DNA of 10,180 nucleotides from JBALVT01 sp047612385 (GTDB lineage: Bacteria; Pseudomonadota; Gammaproteobacteria; Pseudomonadales; Halieaceae): contig JBLGAR010000157.1 of the NCBI GenBank assembly GCA_047612385.1, forward strand, positions 1-10,180, read 5' to 3'. How positions within the stretch are numbered: position 1 is the stretch's first letter; each line of letters begins with the position of its first letter. The position numbers and the translations under genes were made by a program. Below, in pieces: positions 1-4,059 of this stretch. A model generated the notes under the pieces. That model did not search any database. It was not told the origin of the DNA and saw only the letters and a list, made by a program, of their open reading frames with translations.

Positions 1-123
1 GACAATATTCAGATGGTTGTGACGTTGATTGCACCGATTGCGATGGAAGATGGATTGCGTTTTGCGATCCGTGAAGGCGGTCGTACGGTAGGTGCTGGCG
101 TTGTAGCCAAAATCATCGAGTAA
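1..123 (+). CDS. tuf: Elongation factor Tu, C-terminal end (partial)
   Basis: These are the last 40 codons and the TAA stop of elongation factor Tu, the GTPase that carries aminoacyl-tRNA to the ribosomal A site. The reading frame is open from the first base, so the start and the G domain lie outside the window. The translated tail contains GLRFAIREGGRTVGAGVV, the signature of the last beta strands of domain III, which helps bind the tRNA T arm. It differs from the E. coli tail at only a few positions and ends in KIIE. The position just before tRNA-Trp and secE matches the tufB copy of pseudomonads and relatives. Whether a second tuf copy exists cannot be seen here. The identification is very secure; the copy name (tufA or tufB) is an inference from context. 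Confidence 0.97.
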   Translation, partial: DNIQMVVTLIAPIAMEDGLRFAIREGGRTVGAGVVAKIIE

Positions 124-176
124 ATTGTTCCTGCACTTCGGCGTCCAGATCTGGGTCGTCATTGAGTGCAAAGACC

Positions 177-208
177 AAGCCGAACCGCCCTAATAGGTAG
201 TTCGGCTT
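177..208 (+). terminator. Hairpin between tuf and tRNA-Trp, without T tract
   Basis: AAGCCGAAC (177-185) pairs perfectly with GTTCGGCTT (200-208), giving a 9-bp stem. Inside the 14-nt loop, CCT (189-191) can also pair with AGG (195-197). The bases after the stem are CGTCGTCTGAG, with no T run, so this is not a canonical Rho-independent terminator. It could be a weak or Rho-assisted terminator for tuf, a 3' end stabilising hairpin, or a processing hairpin that separates tuf mRNA from the tRNA precursor. The rest of 124-231 shows no convincing promoter by eye. Confidence 0.5.
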
Positions 209-231
209 CGTCGTCTGAGTGAAAAAGATTT

Positions 232-300
<69 letters not shown>

Positions 301-307
<7 letters not shown>

Positions 308-318
308 TTTATGGCAGG
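301..318 (+). other. Hairpin formed by tRNA-Trp 3' end and trailer
   Basis: CCTGCCA (301-307), the last seven bases of the tRNA including its CCA, is followed by TTTA and then the exact complement TGGCAGG (312-318). The precursor could therefore form a 7-bp stem with a 4-nt loop in place of the end of the acceptor stem. A second short pairing, GGCGT/ACGCC (323-327/341-345), follows. There is no T tract, so it is not a terminator. The pairing is plain in the sequence; any role in tRNA 3' processing is inference. Confidence 0.45.
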
Positions 319-367
319 GGGTGGCGTTTCCATAGAGGCGACGCCCATTGTGTATAGGATTGTGTAG

Positions 368-730
368 ATGAGTGCAGAAGCGACTGTTAGTCGGTTTGAT
401 GCAGCCAAGTGGATAGTAGTTGCTATCCTTGTGGCTGTTGCTGTTGTAGGGAATAGCTATTTCTCCGATCAGTCATTGCTGTATCGAGTTTTAGGGATTG
501 TTGCGCTGGCTGCCGTTGCGGCACTGGTGGCATTGCAAACGGCCAAAGGCGTAGCGTTTTGGGCCCTGATAAAGGGTTCCCGAACTGAAATTCGTAAGGT
601 AGTTTGGCCGACCCGACAGGAAACGGTGCAAACCACGTTGATTGTCGTTGCGGTAGTAGTAGTGGTTGCTTTGTTTTTGTGGGGATTGGATTCCCTGCTG
701 GGTTGGCTGGTATCTCTGGTCATTGGATAA
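368..730 (+). CDS. secE: Preprotein translocase subunit SecE
   Basis: SecE is the small essential subunit of the SecYEG channel in the inner membrane. It clamps SecY and is needed for Sec-dependent export and membrane protein insertion. The 120-residue product is of the three-span type found in E. coli (127 residues). Hydrophobic spans lie near residues 15-32, 38-56 and 89-107. The conserved cytoplasmic amphipathic region and hinge, EIRKVVWPTRQETVQTT, occupy residues 74-90. The third span is the conserved core and is unusually valine-rich, with a run of valines near 93-100. The ATG is preceded by AGGA (356-359) with 8-nt spacing and directly by an in-frame TAG, which fixes the start. nusG begins 22 nt after the stop, so the two are almost certainly cotranscribed, as is usual for this pair. 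Confidence 0.97.
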   Translation: MSAEATVSRFDAAKWIVVAILVAVAVVGNSYFSDQSLLYRVLGIVALAAVAALVALQTAKGVAFWALIKGSRTEIRKVVWPTRQETVQTTLIVVAVVVVVALFLWGLDSLLGWLVSLVIG

Positions 731-752
731 GTAGAGAGTTAAAGGTTAACCG

Positions 753-1286
753 ATGTCAAAACGCTGGTACGTAGTTCACGCCTATTCAGGATATGAGAAA
801 AAGGTTGCGGCTGCTCTAAAAGAACGCATAGAAATGCACTCAATGGGCGACCGTTTTGGTGATATTCTAGTGCCCACAGAAGAAGTGGTTGAGATGCGTG
901 GTGGGCAGAAGCGACGCAGCGAACGTAAATTTTTCCCCGGTTATGTTCTGGTGCAAATGGAGCTGGCGGATGAAACCTGGCACCTGGTTAAAGAAACGCC
1001 GCGTGTATTGGGCTTTATCGGCGGAAAAGCAGATGCTCCCGCACCGATAACGGAAGCCGAGGCGCAGGCAATTTTACAAAGAGTTGAAGATGGTGTTGAA
1101 GCACCGCGACCCAAAACTCTGTTCGAGCCAGGCGAAATGGTTCGAGTTATCGATGGTCCGTTCAATGATTTCAACGGTGTTGTCGAAGAAGTTAACTATG
1201 AAAAGAGCCGCCTGAATGTGGCAGTTTTGATTTTCGGTCGTTCCACGCCGGTTGAATTAGAATTCGGTCAGGTAGAGAAGGCTTAA
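753..1286 (+). CDS. nusG: Transcription termination/antitermination factor NusG
   Basis: NusG binds elongating RNA polymerase through its N-terminal domain and contacts ribosomal protein S10 or Rho through its C-terminal KOW domain. It thereby links transcription to translation or to Rho-dependent termination. The 177-residue product aligns along its whole length with E. coli NusG (181 residues). The NGN domain starts at RWYVVHAYSGYE (4-15) and contains the polymerase-facing segment KFFPGYVLVQM (59-69). The KOW domain covers about 125-177 and includes DFNGVVEEVNYEKSRL (139-154). F161 in IFGRSTPVEL corresponds to E. coli F165, a residue at the S10/Rho contact surface. AAAGG (741-745) lies 7 nt before the ATG. 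The gene ends with TAA, 170 nt before rplK. Confidence 0.98.
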   Translation: MSKRWYVVHAYSGYEKKVAAALKERIEMHSMGDRFGDILVPTEEVVEMRGGQKRRSERKFFPGYVLVQMELADETWHLVKETPRVLGFIGGKADAPAPITEAEAQAILQRVEDGVEAPRPKTLFEPGEMVRVIDGPFNDFNGVVEEVNYEKSRLNVAVLIFGRSTPVELEFGQVEKA

Positions 1287-1336
1287 TCATTTTCAAGTAG
1301 TAGGGGAGACGGGTTTCGAAGCCGCCTCCAGGAAGA

Positions 1337-1359
1337 GTGGATTCACATCCGCAGTTTTT
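1337..1359 (+). terminator. Terminator-like hairpin after nusG
   Basis: GTGGAT (1337-1342) pairs with ATCCGC (1347-1352), with one U-G pair and loop TCAC. After two bases comes a run of five T (1355-1359). The short stem and the T5 tract fit a weak Rho-independent terminator or attenuator ending the secE-nusG transcript before the L11 operon. An alternative is that it forms part of the L11 leader RNA and only pauses polymerase. A further imperfect stem lies just upstream, with GGAG and CGG pairing to CCG and CTCC around 1304-1329. Confidence 0.45.
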
Positions 1360-1363
1360 AACC

Positions 1364-1450
1364 GACAACTGAAGTTGTCACAATGGGGAGCTCTAGTAAT
1401 CCGCCGATTTTGAACGGTTGGGCCAAACAGCGTTTGTACCCGGGAGTTAG
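1364..1450 (+). promoter_or_regulatory. rplK (L11-L1) leader RNA, candidate L1 repressor site
   Basis: In many bacteria free ribosomal protein L1 represses translation of rplK-rplA by binding a structured site in the leader that resembles its 23S rRNA site. This stretch has the expected position and local structure. A 6-bp hairpin GACAAC/GTTGTC (1364-1369/1374-1379) has loop TGAA. A purine-rich GGGGAGC (1385-1391) follows. CCG/CGG (1404-1406/1415-1417) and CAAAC/GTTTG (1424-1428/1432-1436, loop AGC) are further pairings. The ribosome binding site GGGAG (1442-1446) lies 10 nt before the rplK ATG. The pairings are seen directly; assignment to L1 is inference from context. I found no convincing sigma-70 promoter in 1287-1456, although E. 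coli has one in this spacer. Confidence 0.45.
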
Positions 1451-1456
1451 AATGTC

Positions 1457-1891
1457 ATGGCTAAGAAAGTCCAAGCTTATATCAAGCTGCAAGTGCCTGC
1501 TGGTCAGGCCAACCCAAGTCCACCTGTAGGTCCTGCGTTGGGTCAGCACGGTGTGAATATCATGGAATTTTGTAAGGCATTTAATGCTGAGACCCAGGGC
1601 ACTGAGCCCGGTCTGCCAATTCCTGTTGTCATCACGGTTTACGGTGATCGTTCGTTTACTTTTATCAAGAAGACACCACCGGCTTCGGTCTTGCTGCGTA
1701 AAGTTGCCAAGATTAAGAAAGGTTCCGGTACACCCAACACAAGCAAAGTTGGCAAGGTAAATCGTGCTCAGTTGGAAGATGTGGCAACTCAAAAGTGGCC
1801 TGATCTGACAGCGGCAGATATGGATGCGGCAGTTCGCACCATCGCTGGCAGTGCGCGCTCAGCGGGTATTGATGTAGAGGGAGTAATCTAA
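1457..1891 (+). CDS. rplK: 50S ribosomal protein L11
   Basis: L11 binds the GTPase-associated region of 23S rRNA at the base of the L7/L12 stalk. It takes part in factor binding and in sensing uncharged tRNA for the stringent response. The product has 144 residues, close to the E. coli 142. The N-terminal domain contains the proline-rich helix region PSPPVGPALGQHGVNI (20-35). The C-terminal rRNA-binding domain, roughly 74-144, includes the family signature as GSARSAGI (131-138). The ATG at 1457 gives the usual MAKK start; a nearby ATG at 1452 is in another frame. The last base of the TAA stop is the A of the rplA ATG, so translation of the two proteins is probably coupled, as expected for a pair repressed together by L1. 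Confidence 0.98.
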   Translation: MAKKVQAYIKLQVPAGQANPSPPVGPALGQHGVNIMEFCKAFNAETQGTEPGLPIPVVITVYGDRSFTFIKKTPPASVLLRKVAKIKKGSGTPNTSKVGKVNRAQLEDVATQKWPDLTAADMDAAVRTIAGSARSAGIDVEGVI

Positions 1892-2589
1892 TGGCTAAGT
1901 TCTCTAAGCGCGTACGCGCATTCAAAGAAAAGCTTGAGCCCGGTAAGGCATACTCTATTGAAGATGCTGTAGCACTATTGAAGGAATGTGCGACTGTTAA
2001 ATTCAATGAATCTGTTGAGGTTGCCGTTAATCTTGGGATAGATGCAAAGAAATCAGACCAAGGCGTTCGTGGCGCGACCACTTTGCCACACGGTACTGGC
2101 AGCGTAGTTCGTGTAGCTGTATTTACTCAAGGTGAAGCCGCCGAGAAGGCGAAGGCTGCTGGAGCAGATTTTGTTGGCATGGAAGAACTTGCCGAAGAGA
2201 TCAAAGGCGGCATGATGGATTTTGACGTCGTAATCGCGTCTCCGGATGCAATGCGTGTCGTAGGTCAGTTGGGCCAAGTACTCGGTCCTCGCGGTCTGAT
2301 GCCCAACCCCAAAACTGGCACCGTAACACCTGATGTTGAAACTGCAGTTAATAATGCCAAGGCTGGTCAGGTGCGTTACCGCACGGATAAAAACGGCATT
2401 ATTCACGGCGGAATTGGCAAGATCAGTTTTGAGCTGGATGCCATTAAGGGCAATCTGGCGGCTGTATTAGCAGATTTGCAGAAGGCCAAGCCGGCTGCTG
2501 CCAAAGGCGTTTATATGAAGAAGGTGACGCTATCAACCACCATGGGCCCCGGCATTGTCTTGGACCAGTCTTCAATCGAAGAAGTATAG
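1891..2589 (+). CDS. rplA: 50S ribosomal protein L1
   Basis: L1 forms the mobile L1 stalk next to the ribosomal E site and helps release deacylated tRNA. Free L1 is also the usual translational repressor of rplK-rplA. The 232-residue product matches the family length (E. coli 234). Domain I is built from the two ends, about 1-67 and 160-232, and domain II from the middle. The conserved segment LGPRGLMPNPKTGTV is at 131-145. The start overlaps the rplK stop in a TAATG junction, and the purine-rich GAGGGAG (1877-1883) lies 7 nt upstream, inside rplK. The gene ends with TAG, the first of four consecutive TAG stops in this cluster. A terminator follows 41 nt downstream, so rplK-rplA can form its own transcript. 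Confidence 0.98.
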   Translation: MAKFSKRVRAFKEKLEPGKAYSIEDAVALLKECATVKFNESVEVAVNLGIDAKKSDQGVRGATTLPHGTGSVVRVAVFTQGEAAEKAKAAGADFVGMEELAEEIKGGMMDFDVVIASPDAMRVVGQLGQVLGPRGLMPNPKTGTVTPDVETAVNNAKAGQVRYRTDKNGIIHGGIGKISFELDAIKGNLAAVLADLQKAKPAAAKGVYMKKVTLSTTMGPGIVLDQSSIEEV

Positions 2590-2600
2590 AGTATTGATCG

Positions 2601-2623
2601 GATCGCGCTTATCTGGCGCGGTC
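2601..2623 (+). other. GC-rich hairpin after rplA
   Basis: GATCGCGC (2601-2608) pairs with GCGCGGTC (2616-2623) in an 8-bp stem with one U-G pair and a 7-nt loop. No T tract follows. It sits 11 nt after the rplA stop and just before the terminator at 2631-2652. It may protect the mRNA 3' end or assist termination. Confidence 0.45.
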
Positions 2624-2630
2624 TCTCAAG

Positions 2631-2652
2631 AGCTCCCACGGATGGGAGTTTT
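2631..2652 (+). terminator. Rho-independent terminator after rplA
   Basis: CTCCCA (2633-2638) and TGGGAG (2643-2648) form a perfect stem around loop CGGA. It is followed at once by TTTT (2649-2652), and A2631 and G2632 can extend the stem against the first two T's. This is a compact intrinsic terminator or attenuator separating the L11-L1 unit from rplJ-rplL. Some read-through is likely, because the next genes are usually partly cotranscribed. Positions 2653-2697 after it show no recognisable promoter, although a separate one for rplJ would be expected about here. Confidence 0.75.
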
Positions 2653-2697
2653 GTAGGTCGATGTTAGAGCTTATCCGCTCGAATCGGCCCACTTTGA

Positions 2698-2892
2698 GGT
2701 CTTTGGACAAGGCTCGGGCTCACGCCCATTTAGCTGAGAACTGAAGGTCATCAAAGACCGTAGGCGCTTAGATCGATGCAGTTTATTGATCTGAGCTTAA
2801 TAGCGGATAGCTCGAAAGAGCAATCCAAAACCTACGCAGATGGTGAAATTGTTCACCACGCAAAGCAGTACCGCCATAGCTTTGGCAGTACT
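2698..2892 (+). ncRNA. L10 leader: structured 5' UTR of rplJ-rplL
   Basis: In Gammaproteobacteria the L10-(L7/L12) complex binds the rplJ leader and represses translation of both genes. This stretch shows that kind of architecture. GGTCTTTG (2698-2705) pairs with CAAAGACC (2752-2759) and encloses GGGC/GCCC (2716-2719/2724-2727). CGTAGG (2759-2764) pairs with CCTACG (2831-2836) to close a multi-branch region. Inside it are an 11-bp stem (2766-2776/2786-2796, two G-U pairs) and a hairpin at 2805-2826 with GAAA tetraloop and an A-A mismatch. Next come a perfect 7-bp hairpin TGGTGAA/TTCACCA (2841-2847/2852-2858) and a hairpin at 2867-2892 with one C-A mismatch. The motif CCTACGCAGATGGTG (2831-2845) is one I remember as conserved in these leaders. 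The pairings are seen; the L10 assignment is strong inference. Confidence 0.8.
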
Positions 2893-2906
2893 TAACTTAG
2901 TAATCC

Positions 2907-2922
2907 AGGAGTAATTCCAGTG
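2907..2922 (+). promoter_or_regulatory. rplJ ribosome binding site and GTG start
   Basis: AGGAG (2907-2911) stands 8 nt before GTG (2920-2922). Upstream in the same frame the first stop is TAA at 2893-2895, with no ATG, GTG or TTG between, so GTG is the only start that gives the full conserved L10 N-terminus. The site lies 14 nt after the last leader hairpin, where repressor-induced refolding could block it. Confidence 0.88.
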
Positions 2923-3450
2923 GCAATTGGACTCGAAGACAAAAAAGCGATCGTAGCTGAAGTTAACGAGACTGCCACCAGTGCTCTGTCTTTAGTTATC
3001 GCCGATGCACGTGGCGTAACTGTAGATGGGATGACTGCCCTGCGTAAAGATGCGCGCGAAAGCAATGTGACCCTCCGTGTAGTGCGGAACACATTAGCCA
3101 AGCGAGCGTTGAAAGGTACTGAATACGAGTGTGTAACTGACTCGTTGGTAGGCCCTTCACTATTCGGTTTTTCTATGGAAGATCCGGGAGCAGCGGCAAG
3201 ACTTTTTAAAGACTTCTCTAAAGGGAATCCTCTTTTCGAAGTGAAAGCACTGGCGGTAAGCGGCCAAATGCTGGGTGCAGAACAATTGGATGTTCTTGCT
3301 AAGTTGCCAACGCGTGATCAAGCACTTGCTTTATTGATGAGTGTAATGAAAGCGCCGGCAACCAAGTTGGTTCAGACAATGAACGCAGTACCTGGGAAGT
3401 TGGTTCGCACACTCGCAGCAGTTCGCGATCAAAAGGAAGCAGCGGCTTAG
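2920..3450 (+). CDS. rplJ: 50S ribosomal protein L10
   Basis: L10 forms the base of the ribosomal stalk. Its N-terminal domain binds 23S rRNA near L11, and its C-terminal helix carries L7/L12 dimers. The 176-residue product is slightly longer than the E. coli protein (165). Family features include VIADARGVTV (26-35), LRKDAR (41-46) and VVRNTLAKRAL (54-64) in the RNA-binding domain. The alpha-helical C-terminal region from about LPTRDQALALLMSVMKAPAT (129-148) onward would hold the L7/L12 dimers. Translation starts at GTG, which is set by the Shine-Dalgarno spacing and an upstream in-frame stop. The TAG stop is followed by a back-up in-frame TAA seven codons later. rplL starts 45 nt downstream, so the two genes share one mRNA and the leader control. 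Confidence 0.97.
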   Translation: MAIGLEDKKAIVAEVNETATSALSLVIADARGVTVDGMTALRKDARESNVTLRVVRNTLAKRALKGTEYECVTDSLVGPSLFGFSMEDPGAAARLFKDFSKGNPLFEVKALAVSGQMLGAEQLDVLAKLPTRDQALALLMSVMKAPATKLVQTMNAVPGKLVRTLAAVRDQKEAAA

Positions 3451-3495
3451 GCCACTGTGAAAACAATTTAAACAGCTAAATAGGAGATGTGAGTC

Positions 3496-3873
3496 ATGGC
3501 TCTATCTACAGATGATATTTTGAATGCAGTAGCTGAAATGAGCGTTATGGACATCGTAGCGCTGATCGAAGCAATGGAAGAGAAGTTTGGTGTAACTGCA
3601 GCGGCAGCCGTAGCGGCAGCCCCTGCAGCAGCGGGCGACGCTGGCGCAGTTGCTGAAGAGCAGACTGAATTCGACGTAATGTTGACTTCCATAGGCGAGA
3701 AGAAAGTTAACGTCATTAAGGCAGTACGCGCGATCACTGGTTTAGGCTTGAAAGAAGCTAAAGGCTTGGTTGACGGCGCACCTTCTGCTATTAAAGAAGG
3801 CGCATCCAAGGATGATGCCGAAGACGCGAAGAAGCAGTTGGAAGAAGCAGGCGCTAGCGCTGAGCTCAAGTAG
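3496..3873 (+). CDS. rplL: 50S ribosomal protein L7/L12
   Basis: L7/L12 is the multicopy stalk protein that recruits translation GTPases and stimulates GTP hydrolysis. The 125-residue product shows the three usual parts: an N-terminal dimerisation domain (about 1-33), a flexible alanine-rich hinge (about 34-52, TAAAAVAAAPAAAGDAGA) and a compact C-terminal factor-binding domain (about 53-125). The C-terminal domain carries KVNVIKAVR (70-78), where K70, I74, K75 and R78 match the E. coli GTPase-contact residues, and GLGLKEAKGLVDGAP (82-96). AGGAG (3482-3486) is a strong ribosome binding site 9 nt before the ATG, fitting the need for several copies per ribosome. The stop is TAG, with a second in-frame TAG nine codons later. 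An attenuator follows 25 nt after the stop. Confidence 0.98.
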   Translation: MALSTDDILNAVAEMSVMDIVALIEAMEEKFGVTAAAAVAAAPAAAGDAGAVAEEQTEFDVMLTSIGEKKVNVIKAVRAITGLGLKEAKGLVDGAPSAIKEGASKDDAEDAKKQLEEAGASAELK

Positions 3874-3898
3874 GTTCGGTTTCTACCAGACCTGGACT

Positions 3899-3930
3899 AG
3901 GCTGGTGGGCTTTTGGCTCACCGGCCTTTT
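3899..3930 (+). terminator. Attenuator between rplL and rpoB
   Basis: An 11-bp stem joins 3900-3910 (GGCTGGTGGGC) to 3916-3926 (GCTCACCGGCC), with two G-U pairs and loop TTTTG, followed by TTTT (3927-3930). A3899 can add a pair with T3927. This has the form of an intrinsic terminator. In E. coli a partial terminator in the same spacer lets only a fraction of transcripts continue into rpoBC. The same role is inferred here, because no promoter for rpoB is evident in the spacer and rpoBC must be transcribed. Confidence 0.85.
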
Positions 3931-3963
3931 CCTGCTTTAAATAGCGAAAGTTTATTCGGCTGC

Positions 3964-4030
3964 GCAAACGATTTTGCAGTAGCTTGTAACTGGCCCTTAT
4001 GTTGGGCCAATAGTCGCCCGAAGGGTGGCT
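3964..4030 (+). other. Three hairpins in the rpoB leader
   Basis: After the attenuator, three stems follow closely. GCAAA/TTTGC (3964-3968/3973-3977) has loop CGAT. TGGCCC/GGGCCA (3991-3996/4004-4009) has a 7-nt loop. AGTCGCCC/GGGTGGCT (4012-4019/4023-4030) has a GAA triloop and two G-U pairs. None is followed by a T tract. In E. coli this spacer holds an RNase III processing site; these stems are short, so a similar role is possible but unproven. Positions 3931-3963 show nothing further. Confidence 0.45.
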
Positions 4031-4046
4031 AAATTGTAATAACGCT

Positions 4047-4059
4047 GGGGGTACCGATG
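4047..4059 (+). promoter_or_regulatory. Weak rpoB ribosome binding site
   Basis: The only purine-rich element before the rpoB ATG is GGGGG (4047-4051), 5 nt upstream. It lacks the GGAG core seen before nearly all neighbouring genes, and pairing with the anti-Shine-Dalgarno would rely on G-U. The start is still secure, because MAYSYTEKKRIRKDFG is the conserved beta N-terminus. The weak site would lower rpoB translation relative to rplL. Confidence 0.6.

Noticed and set aside
645..672. GTA/GTT repeat-like run in secE
   Set aside because: It encodes the valine-rich third membrane span; this is low-complexity coding sequence, not a repeat element.
1375..1402. Possible promoter with TTGTCA as -35 and TAGTAAT as -10
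   Set aside because: The spacer is too short (about 13-14 nt), the -10 match is poor, and TTGTCA is part of a hairpin stem. Not strong enough to call.
1410..1438. Possible promoter TTGAAC ... TTTGTA before rplK
   Set aside because: The -10 matches only two of six consensus positions, and transcripts would begin at or near the ribosome binding site.
1452..1454. ATG 5 nt before the rplK start
   Set aside because: It is in a different frame from rplK and would not give the conserved MAKK N-terminus.
1358..1792. Minus-strand open frame of 144 codons opposite rplK and its leader
   Set aside because: It is antisense to a certain gene, has no recognisable domain and an implausible composition. 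It arises from codon bias of the real gene.
3595..3650. GCA/GCC-rich repetitive stretch in rplL
   Set aside because: It is the normal alanine-rich hinge of L7/L12.
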